Origin: Rhodeus uyekii
Lineage: Eukaryota; Chordata; Actinopteri; Cypriniformes; Acheilognathidae
Length of the DNA: 64,000 bases
Direction: 5' to 3'
Assembly (NCBI GenBank): GCA_037043235.1
Contig: JAWRVZ010000039.1
Location: 4,385,501-4,449,500 of the forward strand
How positions within the stretch are numbered: position 1 is the stretch's first letter; the number at the start of each line of letters is the position of its first letter. Of the stretch, positions 48,781-61,237 are shown in pieces. Made by a program: the position numbers and the translations under genes. Under the pieces are notes generated by a model. It was given only the letters and a program-made list of their open reading frames with translations, was not told where the DNA came from and did no database searches.

Positions 48781-51700
48781 ATGGTGAGTCCCAGTGCACT
48801 AAAATATAGAGGCACGTTTTTATTCTGTTATTATGTTTGGAAAGATGCTGTTCATTTGGTGATTCAGTATGAGATTGTATAGTATCTGTTAGATTTTTGC
48901 AATATTAAAGGTCTAAGTCTTTCTAAACTGTTTTTTAAAAACAAAAAACCTTGATGCTTTATTAAAATAGCACTATTTTAACTAAATCATATAAATGCAC
49001 AATGTATCATTTGTTTACTATTTACTCAAAATAACTAGCTATTTTACAGCAAATTAAGTTAATTTAATTTAGTGATGTTGAATAGTGTCAAATATTATTA
49101 TTTATTTATTTGCTAGTTATTTCAACTATGCTGTAAAACTGTATAAAACAGTAGCTGAAAAATCAATATAAACATCATAATGTTATGATTGCATTGCCAC
49201 GATTCCTATTTTTTTCTGTAATGTGATGACTTGAAGGAAAATTATCGTTTTGAGATGTTCCACTAACACTTACCATACTTCCCATGTATTTCTAATGCTT
49301 CTAAATGGAAGATCACAGTCAGAATCAGAATAAATCAGAATAAAACATTTCCATGTCATGGTGTTCTCATGTGCTCTTTGATTGTTTATACTTTAAATTG
49401 TGTTCTATATTGTAAAATACTTTGTAAAGTACACAGTACATACAAAAATAAATCTAATCGTAAAAAAATGTCCATAGTTTTTCCAAAAGCTGAGATGGAT
49501 GAAATGTTGCTTTACATTTTGGGAAATAGAACTCTAGCTTTGACTAGATTTTTTGGTTGCTGTTGGACTGTGCAGATTTTTGACAAAGTATGCCATCAGG
49601 ATTTCATTTGCCTTTACAAAAGCATTACAAACAGGGGTTTTCTTCGGAACTCAATTCAATGTAACACCAGTGGTCTCATTTATAAAACTGTGCATAGGAT
49701 CCCTACTAAAAGTTTACGTATGCCTAAAAGTAAAAAATGACATACGCCAAAAATAAGAAAAAATTAACCATCTGTGTCGTCAATTCCCTTTGTCTCCAGA
49801 ATGTGCGAACGCACAGCTCAAAGTTTGCTTCACGGTCCGCACATTCTCCCAGCAAGTTTGTTTTTTATAGATCACAACCTTTGCGTGGAAACTGGCGTAC
49901 GTATGTTTCCAGCCCCGTTTTGTGCGTACGCACACTTTATAAATGACACCCCAGATCTCTTTTATTGCCTTCTTACTATGGATATGACACGTATTGATCA
50001 TATCTTACAGAGTCTCAGTAGAGATACTGTGGCAGTGATTGAGAATCCTGTGGTGGTCACACAGTCTTTCCATACAGAGCATCTGCAGGTGGACAGGGCT
50101 GAGACGGGACAGAATAATCCCACCTGGCTCAGAGAACTGCAGTTTCTCCATCCAGGCAAGTCTGTTATTAACACACACCTGAGTACACGTTTGTTTCTTT
50201 TAAAACATTTGCAAAGGTCATTGTGAATCCTCATCACAAAATCGCATAACTGCATGGTTTTCAGAATTGCCATTTGTTTTCTGGTCATCCTGTAAGCATT
50301 TATTGCTGTTGTTTCATTCAGTGTCTGGCAAAGTGTCGCCCCATAAGCTGGTGAGAGTGTTTGCAGCTCTGTGTGTACTGTGTCTGCTGGGAGGTGTTGT
50401 CATTGGAGTTTGGTTCATAGGTAAAAAGTTAAATTATTCAAAACCTTTAGTCAAATTTTATGCAATCAAGGCCTGGTTTCACAGACAGGGCTTAGATTAA
50501 TTCAGGATTAGACCTTAAAGTTTAATTAGGACATTTAAGTAGCTAAGTGTACCTTAGGAAAAAAAAACATTACTGGTTTGAATCTTGAGCCAAAACAATG
50601 CACTAACAAATGTTTTAGATATGTCAAGCTTTCAGTTAAAACAGCTCAAGCATGCATTTTAGTCTGGGACTAGGCTTTTCCTTGTCTGTGAAACCAATGA
50701 AATTTTTCTGCAGTGAACGATTAATGTCTTTGTCCAGTGAAAATTCTCTTAAGGCCTAATTCGGCTCAGAGTCCTGCCAGCCTGGGAGACTCCAAAGACA
50801 CGTCGTTCTGCAACGTAACTGAGGACGTCTCTGTGACAGACCCCAGGAAAGGTATTTTTCCCATGCTTTTTGTGTGCAGACTGTAAAAACAGCAGAGACA
50901 CAGCAGGTAAACAGCAGAGTGGACGTTCTTCCAAACTCACTGGCATTATATACAAAGTGACTTTAACAATGCCCAGTGAACACTGTAACAACCACATAAA
51001 CAAGAGGAGCAAACGAAAGGGAGTGGAAGTAAAAAATAACTGGACTATTCAACTGGTGTTGTAACTAACTGAAAGAAGAGACGCTACTAACTTTTGTGTA
51101 CATATTTCTGTAGAGTGACAGTTAGGCGGTTTTCAACATAGTGCAACTTTTACAGTATGCTTTTTTCGAAAATGTTACGCTTCTGTTTTTAATGTCTGAG
51201 CTAATGGAATAATCAAACTAACAGTCCTTTTTCTCATATGTAAAGACCAAAGTCTGATTCATTTATTAATCTGTTCATCTTTAATAGTAGGCTTGCCCCA
51301 CAAAGAGCAATGGATAGTCCGATTCATTGTGAATTGTTCATTCCAAATTCACCTCTTATTTCCTTGTATGAAAACCTGGAAAAGTCTACTGAATTGGTTA
51401 ATCTTAAACGGTACTCCCATAAATAGCGATGGAAATGACCACTTCTTCATATGAAATCCTTAAAAAATGTGATTCATTCTGATCTTTTCATTCCAAACAG
51501 CTCTCCACAGCAAGTGTTGGAAAGTACAATTTATTCTAGTCAATATTTTTTTACACAATTGAGGTAAATGAACAGATTTTTGGAAAACAAATATTCACCT
51601 GTTCCAGTCTCCTGTGAAACACTGTGGATAGATTGATTTTTGCTTTGAAAAAATAAAAACAATAATTTTCATATTTTGTCATTATTATTATTATTTTAAT

Positions 51701-54700
51701 ATTTCTATATAGTGATACTTTTTCTTTCAGTTTTAGTATCGAAATAAAAAAAAATTAATGGTTCTGTAGCAACTAGCTGTAATATAATGCATACTTTTCA
51801 TATTTTATTTTATTTCAGTTAATGTTAACATTTTATTTTAATGGTTTTAGTTTTAGTTAACTATATTAACCCAACTGTGCATGATTATTTGTGTCTGGAG
51901 TGCCAGAGAGGTGGAGGAAAAGAATCTAAACTATATATTCTCATTGTTTATTCTTTGTTTGTGTTCAGTCAGTTATGTAAATTACAGTGTTTTGTTGTAT
52001 TTAGTATAAGCCTATGATATAAATGTACATTCAAATCTGCTGCACCTTGATAAGTTTACAAAATACAACAATTTCCATTTTTATTTGACATATATCCTTT
52101 AAACAAATTCCATTAAAACCTCAAATCACCTGACAGCAGTCCCATCCACTGTGCTACAGTTTGTTGTTTTAGGAGTGATTTTGACTGAATGGGGCTCAGT
52201 GTTTTACAGGATCAGTGTCGAGAACTCTCTTCTGGAGATCCAGCTGGAGAAGCTACAGACGTGGCTGCCCGTATGTTACGAGAGGTGGAACTCTTCTCTG
52301 GGAACGCTTGTATGTCGACAGCTGGGCTATCTGAGGTGAGCATGCTGACAGCTGAATCACACACACACACTTTCAGCTCTCAGCACCTTTCACTTGAGTA
52401 CCAGCTGTGGTTGTTTTCTGTAGGTCAACCATTCATAGAGGGACAGCAGTGCTGAAATGTACTTTGAAGTCCGTTCTAATTCAAAGCATGACGTGTGCTG
52501 AGTACAGGCATTTCTAGGAATATTAAAGCGATAGTTCACCCACAAATGAAAATTCTGTCATCATTTGCTCATCTTCATGTCACTCCAAAGCTGTAGGACT
52601 TTATTTCTCCTGTGGAACTACATTTTTTTGGTTTCAAAGACAAGGCTTAAGCATGGTTTAAGACTGATATGCATGTTCAAGCTGTCAAGCAGCAGCTTGC
52701 ACTGACATATCTTTGCACTGAAATATGTCAGTGTCATTGTTTTGTCTGAAGATTCACTCCAGTAAAAAACATTTTTCTAAAGCATGTTTATAAAATCCCA
52801 ATGCCTAATCCTGGCTTAATCTAAGCCCTGTCTGTGAAACCAGGCCAATGGGAGATATTTTGTAGAATCTCAGAGCTACTCTTTTCAGTATAAATAATGA
52901 GAAAAAAAAGTGTCCCAAAAAGAGCAATGAAAGTGCCATAAAGTAGAGCATTAAACAGTTAAAAAATGCTTGAACGTAAACAGGACTTGACATTAACACC
53001 TGCCAGCCTGCAAAATACAGGGGATGTATACCTTTTTCAAACGTATTCTTTTAAAAAGCCATCTGAAATAATAACCTACGTGCAATGTAATATTGTCAAA
53101 AATATTGATACTGAAGTATCTGAAACTCTTCCAATATGCACAGAATAGATACATGATACCAGCTGCGCTTTCTTGCTCTCTCATCTCTCTGACAGTGATT
53201 TGCTCTAATTTGCTGTGGATGAATATTGTTACAGAGCTTGAATTTCATTGTGGGTTTGTACGTATCGCACATCATTTTACTTATTCCCCCAAAGTGCACG
53301 CACACTTATTTTTCTAGGTTATTTTTTACTGCTTATTGTGCTTAAAATATCAAATGCACCCAATATTATGTAAAAATGCCGGTCTTGGCGAACATTCATG
53401 TAAACACTATAAGTTATGTTTATGTTTAAGTGAACGTAAACAGTTGAAAGAGAAAACGCACGTGTAACAGTATAATGGATTAGTGCGTCAGGTTTTAAAT
53501 TGACAGCATTCCTGATTTAATATAATTTAGATGATATTAAAAATATCTATTTAGCAGTTTTTCCCCATCATATCGATGTAAAAATGCTGAGTGGCTAGTG
53601 AGTTAGTGTCAAGCCCTGAACATAAACATTTGGAATGATGTTAGAATTAGTTAATGTGAAGTTTTTTTTTAGCAAGTTTGGCAACATCTGAGTTTTTTCA
53701 AAACCTCTCAGATTATCAAAGCACAAGGGGGTGAATCTGACTGATATTGGGCCAAACTACACAGATGGATTTGTCCAAATCACCTCAGAACACCAAAGCA
53801 ATTTGGAGAGTTTATGGCGTTTCAGGTAATCAAGAAAAATACGAATCATTTTCAATTACATGAGTTTCCAGAACTGCCACAAGTGTAGTTTTTCTCCTTT
53901 TTTTCCTCTAGAGGAAGCTGTAGTACGGGAAAGGTTATAGCATTAAAATGTTTTGGTGAGTCTTAACTTAATATATAAGTCTGAAGTAATGCATACTATC
54001 CACATACTCTGTCATACGAGTCTGATTGCTCATTATAGAATGTGGGACCAGAGCAAAGTTGCCTAGGATTATTGGAGGAGTGGAAGCCACTCTGGGCAGA
54101 TGGCCCTGGCAAGTGAGTCTCTACTACAGTAACCGCCATATCTGTGGAGGATCCATCATCACCAACCAGTGGATAGTAACAGCCGCTCATTGTGTCCACA
54201 AGTAAGATTCTACATTTACATTGAAATAGGCATGAAACGAAAGATGCAATAGTTTTTTCTTCACTGTTGCAACCTATATCCGAGTCATCAGATAAGAAGT
54301 GTCACTGTAAGGGGGAGGGGAAGTTATTTTGACTATTTAAATGTACGTTTTAATTTGATGGTGACATCATTTTTGGGGGGTGAATGTACCTAAACAAGAA
54401 CACCAAAACCAAAAGAAAAAGAAAAAATCAATAAAAGGGTTCTAATATTTGGGTTAAGTATTTTTGATTCACCCCAAATGAACTTGTTTTTGTGAGACTC
54501 ACCCACTGGAACTGTGTAGTTGTTGACAGTAGTGTTGGAATGTGGTGCAGAGAATACAAAAGGTACAGGATTAAATAGATGACAGGCACTGCAACATAAT
54601 ACATAATGCCAGAAACAGTTACTGTACATGTTGGACTCTGCAAAGGAATTTATTATAAGCAGATTAAGTGTGTATATGATCTGATTTGCTTGCTTATTGA

Positions 54701-56739
54701 AGCTACAGGCTACCCCAAGTGTCCAGTTGGGTGGTTTATGCTGGTATTGTAACCAGTAATTTAGCTAAACTGGCTCAATACCAAGGCTTTGCTGTGGAGA
54801 GGATTGTCTACAACAAGAATTACAACCACAGGACTCATGACAATGATATTGCTTTGGTGAAATTAAGAACTCCTTTGAACTTCTCAGGTGACCGATACTT
54901 TATTAATCACATGTATATACTGTGTGTGTGCCATTGTGTATCATGTATCTCTATTGGCTTAACTACCATTTCTTTCTTTACATATTTAGACACCATCAGA
55001 CCCGTGTGTCTACCGCAGTATGACCATGACTTCCCAGGAGGGACCCAGTGCTGGATCTCTGGTTGGGGATATACACAGCCAGATGATGGTACTGTGATTC
55101 TATTTAAAATTGTATGCAAATATGCCAGCAATAGGGTTTGAACTAAAGCCAAACACAGTAGAAGGTGGAGAACCCAAGTGCAGAAACAAGATCATAGTCC
55201 TCATAGTCCAAAAAGTATATCCAATACAGTCTATTTAATTCCAAATGGCATCTCTGGAACAGTTAGAGCAACACCAGTTAGAACAAAAACAAATGCCAAA
55301 AGAGGATGCAGAAGTATCAAAAGGTAAATCCGAGTTATTCCCAAATAGGTAAATAAGTTCATTCCATAAGTAACCCCACAACAGGTCTTCAAACAGAAAT
55401 GAGGTCCACAAAATTAAAGTCAGATATTATAAGGCAAAATAAATACATTAGAATCAGAGAAATTACAAAGACTGGCAAGGCAAGTCACAACACATCAAAC
55501 TAGTGATGGGCACTTTCACGACTTCAAATCCTTTGTGAATAATTTGTTTTGAACCAGTGATTCGGAACGTCTATTAAACTGGGTCACTGTAATTTTGCCA
55601 AATAAAACATGTTTCTGGGTCAACGTATGTTGCTGATCTTGGAACAACATTCCTGTCTCAAATAATCTCTGTGAACCCTTAGGCATGAAATCTTGGATAC
55701 ATTTTATAAATTTGCACACATACTATGATGGCACATCATAATAAAAATTAAGAAATGTATTGCTCATTGTTCTGACTAAAGCGCTTCATAAAACAAACAA
55801 AACAACCTAGATAACACACGTATTGTATGTCTCCACGGTGTCTTAAAAGAGCACTTCATCTAGAAAACATCTGTGTAAATACATGATAAACACATATGTA
55901 AAACAAAAAGCTAAGTTTTACAAAGGCTACATTTTAAATCGTAAACATGTTAAAGACATTTTATAAATGTCTTGATAACATCTGACTGGAAACATCTATA
56001 GAGATGTATTGCAGATGAGTAAATTAAAATAAATGTTAAACTTTTTATTGTGTTTGGGGGGCACTGAAAATACGAGCTTGAATAAAAATGGGTTTCAAAG
56101 TGCACGTTTTTCAAAACAATACCATTATTGTCTCAGTGTAAACTACAAAAATTGGTCATAATCTTTACATAAATACTATTTAAGTCAATTTTAAGATTTA
56201 GGAGTGTTCATATGCAATTCCACTGTTTGTAAATGTAAATTGTCAATTCTTTTTTGAAGTTCATATACCAGAGGTTCTCAAAGAGGCACCTGTACCTTTA
56301 ATAAGCACGAAAAAATGCAATAGCTCTTGCATGTACAATGGAGAGATCACTCCTCGAATGCTCTGTGCAGGATATACAGAAGGAAAGGTAGATGCATGTC
56401 AGGTGAGCTCCATGTATGCTATTCAAAATACATGTAAAGTGGAGAAAGTTTTTCCACAAATATATGACATTTATATGTTATGATACATTTTCTTAGGGGG
56501 ACAGTGGAGGCCCTCTGGTTTGCCAGGATGAAAATGTTTGGAGGCTGGTTGGTGTTGTTAGCTGGGGAACAGGCTGTGCTGAGCCAAACCATCCAGGGGT
56601 TTATACTAAAGTGGCTGAGTTTTTAGGGTGGATATATGAGATTATAGAGGTAAGTAAATGACCAGACAACGGTTCTTGAAAAAGAAACTCAGCTATTAAC
56701 TTCATTTTGTGCTCTTGCATCCTGTCCTAGAGCTACTAA
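48781..56739 (+). CDS. tmprss5: tmprss5, type II transmembrane serine protease
   Basis: Coding exons: ATG at 48781-48783, 50011-50155, 50322-50420, 50738-50851, 52200-52335, 53712-53825, 53912-53955, 54039-54201, 54709-54887, 54990-55088, 56260-56402, 56497-56649, 56731-56739; 466 residues, phases all consistent (human protein about 457). Short cytoplasmic tail, one membrane helix at about 61-82 (VFAALCVLCLLGGVVIGVWF), SRCR-like stem (LLEIQLEKLQTWLPVCYERW), activation site R228-IIGG, trypsin-fold domain. Catalytic His269 (TAAHC), Asp319 (DNDIALV) and Ser416 (GDSGGP) are present; Asp410 in the S1 pocket predicts cleavage after Arg/Lys. The stem pattern fits TMPRSS5 (spinesin). The intron after 50155 has a GC donor. 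The start rests on phase and on Met-Ser-Leu as in human; the last exon may instead read on to TGA at 56659-56661. Polyadenylation signal near 56920. Confidence 0.92.
49667..49954. mobile_element. MITE with GGGGTCT-ATTTATAAA termini, copy 2
   Basis: Opposite orientation to 12390-12687, in tmprss5 intron 1. Ends cagtggtctcatttataaa and tttataaatgacacccc. Internal gcgtggaaactggcgtacgt matches copy 1. It lies just before the second coding exon and generates several spurious open frames. Confidence 0.7.
50471..50696. mobile_element. short MITE-like repeat (GGTTTCACAGACAGGG family), copy 2
   Basis: Left end tggtttcacagacagggctt and right end ccttgtctgtgaaacca are inverted copies. Related to 24826-25042 and 52634-52848. 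Lies in a tmprss5 intron. Confidence 0.7.
52526..52848. repeat. two adjoining dispersed repeats in tmprss5 intron
   Basis: 52526-52620 has gatagttcacccacaaatga and ctgtcatcatttgctcatc, a family also at 63868-64000 and, from memory, abundant in cyprinids. 52634-52848 is a third copy of the GGTTTCACAGACAGGG MITE-like repeat, ending gtctgtgaaaccaggcc. Confidence 0.7.
52981..53629. mobile_element. non-autonomous hAT element, 649 bp, copy 2
   Basis: Homologue of 12719-13408 along its whole length: caggacttgacattaacacc at the left, gtgtcaagccctg at the right. Flanks aacgtaaa and aacataaa are an 8-bp duplication with one mismatch. It sits in the tmprss5 intron between the SRCR-stem exons. Confidence 0.8.
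55089..56259. other. repeat-filled tmprss5 intron
   Basis: Intron between 55088 and 56260. It contains the repeat shared with 660-745 (about 55500-55690) and the repeat shared with 20467-20700 (about 55845-56025). No exon recognised inside. Confidence 0.55.
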
Positions 56740-57159
56740 AGACTGATGTTTGATTGTAGAAGAGAAGAGAAGAATATCCTGATCTGTGGCCTTTTTATTT
56801 TATTTATTATATTTTATTATGTTAAGCCTCAACATTTATACAACAAGGTAAAGATTACATTAAATGTTTGTACTTACATGTTTACTGTTGTGTTACTTAG
56901 CAATTGAATTGTGGTTTTAAAATAAACATTTGATATTTACAACAGAGAACAATGTGAGCTATTCATTCTGAAACAATGTGAGATATTTATAAAGTTTACA
57001 TTCTGAAAAAAGAAAACAGGCACTTCCTTCTAACAGAAAAGTGTTTAGTTGTCATGTCACTGAACACTACCTTTTTTTTGTTGCAAAGTTAGATTAAATG
57101 TTGTTGTTATGGCATGTTTGGAATGGTTAGCCATGTGTGAATAAAGTGAACTTACACCT

Positions 57160-57224
<65 letters not shown>

Positions 57225-57330
57225 TATACAATACAATATACATATATGTACAATATACATATATGTACAATATATATATATATATATATACGTATATGTA
57301 TATGTACAATATATATATATATATATTAAA
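57160..57330. repeat. (TA)n microsatellite with ATGTACA interruptions
   Basis: Alternating TA of about 60 bp, then imperfect tatacatatatgtacaat units, between tmprss5 and pih1d2. Open frames of I-Y repeats here are artefacts. A 24-bp direct repeat (ttccattaagtttaagttta) follows at 57478-57525. Confidence 0.9.
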
Positions 57331-57796
57331 AGGGTAACGCTTACTCTATTTGTTATTTTGTCGATAAGCCTCGTCCAATCACAGTCACCTGTGGTTACTC
57401 AGTGTGGTTATTTATTATGTTTTTAGATTTTTTTTGGAACCTCAACCTTTCTGGTGTTTCCTGAATGGAGACTAAATTTCCATTAAGTTTAAGTTTAAAC
57501 TTCCATTAAGTTTAAGTTTAAACTTCCACTGAGTTTTGACTAAACAGCGCCATCTATCGGAGGAACAGTGCATGCGTTTGATTAGTTTCTATGGTAACCT
57601 TTGAGTTTAGGGAAGCTAAAAACTGGTCCGGGTCTGATCATTTATCTAGTTTTTCTACAAAATATCGTCGTGTAAGATTATTTTTTAATATTATTTTTTT
57701 ATATACACCAAGGATTCTAAATATAGTATCTGTGAAACGTCCGTTTTGTTCCGTATTAGCTTTTCTTTTAGTTACTTTTAGTTATAAATTTTAAGC

Positions 57797-59966
57797 ATGG
57801 AAATACCTGGCTATGATAATAATGCAGCTCTGCAGCAGGTGAATCAGTTTTGGTCGATGTTAGATGACATGTCTCAGAATAATCCGGAGGCCTACAGGAC
57901 CTTCATTGAACGCCATTTACGGGATGGAGCGGAGTTTCACTCTCCGCCGCAGCCGCACGCCTGTATCCGCACTTCTGTACTGGTAAACACCTCTAACAAA
58001 CCCTGTTTTGTCTTAGTTTATTGGTCTTAACCAACAAACAGACCCATACAGCTATGTGTGAAAAGTTTAGAAGTGTTTAGAAGTTTATGACATAAACAGC
58101 CATGTTTTTTGGACATATCTATGGACTATAACAGTATGCAATAGACCTTATTCACAGCAACGCCATTCATTTAAACGCGAATGAAAGCGAGGCTGTGAGG
58201 GATAAATATGCGTCTCTTCAGTGGGTTGTACTGTTATTTAATGTGTTTTTGTAAAAAAATTAAATTATATATATATAAAGGAATTTGAGTAGACAAAAAA
58301 TTCCAGACAACATGTGACAACAATTATTTATTTTTACAGCGAATGCCATTGAAAACACCAGGTCATCCCTCACACCCTCGCTTTCATACCTGCCATGGTG
58401 CTGCTCTTAATAAGGTCTAATTAAACTTTGAAGAATTTACATTTAAATTGCATGCTAGGCTATGAATATGATAATCATTTAGTATTTTTATACCATGGTG
58501 CCACTGTAAAAATGGAAAAAAAATGTATAGCATGTACAAATAATTCTGAAGTCATAAATTCTTAAATGAAATGAGAAAGATTTTCTGTCACTTTTCAGGG
58601 ACCAAAGGAGGATATATTGTACATTAACATGTGCGGTTGGAAACGTGTACCAGCGGCCGCTTCTTACAGTGATCCTGTTCCTGTGTGTGGGGGACGAATG
58701 GAGAAAGTAACAGAGGGGAAAGGTACAAAAACTTAATCTCATCATTACTGCTTTCAAAACATTTTCTTTAACCAAAAGACGTACTTTTACGCAGTATTTG
58801 TTCCATTATGCATTGGTAGTCTTGTATTCCTGTTTAACCTACTTGACTTTCTCCTTCATTAATTTCCTATCTGCTTAGTCTTGATTCTTAAACACCGTTT
58901 TCTTGAGAGAGTCTTATTTTCGGTGTGTTCTTCAGAGCAATACAGTGTCGTTGATGTGGCCTTCCACCCTGAGGTTCTGGAGACGACAGAGAAAGACAAA
59001 CATGAGAGAGAAAAGCTTCATCTGCTTGCTGTGAACTTCATCGAGCAACAACACAATCTGAGTCTGTCCCAACGCTACAAGCTCACCAAAGACAAAATCA
59101 AAGGCAGCATTCATGATATGAATCAGCGTCTTGTGTCACCACATACATGCAAATCTTCTGCCAATAAGCTACAGTCTGAACCAGGTAAAATGCACATCCT
59201 TTAGAAATGTAAAGACAGTTTGAGGTTCATCTTACCCGTTTTAAGAGCTACAGATTGTATAGAACCTCATTATGAACAGGGTGGAATGCAAATTATGTGA
59301 TTTTGCAATATTAAGTAATAAGTGATTCTTCCGCTCTTTTTGTAGCCCCATCACTCCTGCAGCAGATCTCCTCAATGCGAATGGCTGAGAGTAATGAGGA
59401 CTCATCCATCCAACTGAGCATGGAGCAGGAGAACAAACCAGCCCGTTCGGGTCTCATTGAGGTGATCTCCAGCACAGAATCTCAGCCACAACAACCCCGG
59501 CATCATCTCACAGTCTGTACCGATGGCAGCGGCTCATCTAGGAGCCTGAAGCTGAGTGTTGAGCTTCCTGGAGTCAAGTCTGTGTCACAGTGTCAGCTCA
59601 GCATCTCTCAGGTCAGTATTCCTGGTATGGCAGATGTGTGGGGTGAAGATTTAATTACAAAACAAATGCCTTTTATTGTATGAAACCTTTAATTATCTTC
59701 TTTTTTTTGCAACTATATAAAATGTTCCATAGTTCTGAATAAACCTTTCTATACCTCTTATATTGTACAGATCTTTTTAAGGATTTAATTCATGATGTGG
59801 ACTCAATAAGAGCTTGGTTTTTATTGTTTAGGATGATATTCTCCTGGAAGTTGAGGATATTTATCATCTCCATCTTCCATTTCCTGAGTTGGTCAAGGAG
59901 GAGACATGCATTGCAACATTTAGTAAGAAGAAACAGACTCTAAATGTTTTAGTCACTGTGTTATAA
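57797..59966 (+). CDS. pih1d2: pih1d2, PIH1-domain HSP90 cochaperone-like protein
   Basis: Five exons: 57797-57982, 58599-58722, 58936-59184, 59346-59611, 59832-59966; 319 residues (human PIH1D2 about 315). The N-terminus has QFWSMLDDMSQNNPEAY, then EDILYINMCGWKRVPA (start of the PIH core), EQYSVVDVAFHPEVL, and KDKIKGSIHDM. The C-terminal part is CS-like, with LKLSVELPGVKSVSQCQLSIS and LLEVEDIYHLHLPFPELV. PIH proteins work with HSP90 and R2TP-type complexes; related members preassemble axonemal dynein arms in the cytoplasm, and the specific client of PIH1D2 is less settled. All introns are GT-AG and phases agree; start is the first ATG of the conserved region. Converges with dixdc1, about 1.3 kb apart. 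Confidence 0.93.
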
Positions 59967-61237
59967 GAACACCTCACTCTCATTAATGTAGAAACTGAGG
60001 ATATAGACACTTTCTAGATCATTTTATGAGAAATATATAGTTGTTTTACTAACTAGACAATTCAATACATAATTTTAGGTTAATCTCAACAGTCATAATC
60101 TATTCACAGACAGACACATCTATTCTTAAATTTATAAAAACCTTAAAAGACAATAATTATTTTTTTGTTATTGCAGTTAACTGATTAATATGTGTTATTA
60201 AATCGGCGCCATTTATGTTTAAATAGAACACTAAAAAAATAAAAATAATTTTAAAGTAAATTTATGTATGACAACATTAAAAAGTACAGCATAAAAAAAT
60301 GTTAGCTGACTTTGAGATTTGCTGATGATTACATTTAACTCTTATTAGATTATTTAACCAATTTACGTTACATGGCAAATGTAATTTGAAGTACGAAAAA
60401 TGACTATAAACAAACAAATACCCCATATAGAATAATGAAAAAATCTCTAAAATTGGTAGATAATCATATTGTGCATTGCCATGATTTTAGACAATTGCAT
60501 ATACAAAAAAAGCCTCAATGCACCTGTGCACAGAATGTCTTTAATAAAAGGATGTACAAGTGTCAACTGCATTTCAACTTTGCATTTACAACACAGATAC
60601 CAAACACTATGAACAGACATGCAATCTTGAGTGGAAAAGTACAATAATTCTCAAAGGGAATACAGTATTTTCAAATGTTACAAATTTTTACAAACAAAGT
60701 TGTCCCTGCTTTTATTTTTTTATCTAAACCACCTTTTATTTTCGAATGATAGTCAAGAAAGGTTGACCTACATTTGAATGAAACATATATTACAGTGAAT
60801 GTGCGCATATGTTGATATGATACGTTCTCTTGAAATGGCATTATTTTGGCAGGACAATACATGCACACAACGTGTGATGTCCTTGTCACAGTTTGGCAAC
60901 TAACGCATCATGTTTATTATTTGTTTATTTGCTGCTAAAAAAACTCTTCTTTTTTTCATCACTTTTCACAATGGCATTGTTGAAACACTAGTTTTTGGAA
61001 AACAAAATGTACCATAACTTTAATATATTTTTAATCAGTATTTACTTGTAAACTTTTTTTTTATAATATTAAAATTTCATTTTTCTTTCAATCTTCAAAA
61101 TGCATATACTCTATTTTACAAACACTTTCCTGCTGTAATGGTTTGGAGGGATTCACAGTTAGGGCAGGACGAAGGCTTCAGAGTTTTGCAGGGATGAGGT
61201 ATATGTGGGGTAAACATACATTCTGAACCCTCATGAT
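59967..61237. other. convergent 3'UTR region between pih1d2 and dixdc1
   Basis: AT-rich DNA with no exon. Presumed 3'UTR of pih1d2 at the left and of dixdc1 (minus strand) at the right, with several candidate polyadenylation signals on both strands. The precise ends cannot be set. Confidence 0.5.

Noticed and set aside
49774..50226. 150-codon frame overlapping the second tmprss5 coding exon
   Set aside because: Its first half is MITE sequence and its tail runs past the splice donor; only 50011-50155 is exon by phase.
57127..57337. Open frames of Ile-Tyr repeats near 57.2 kb and 45.1 kb
   Set aside because: Artefacts of TA microsatellites.
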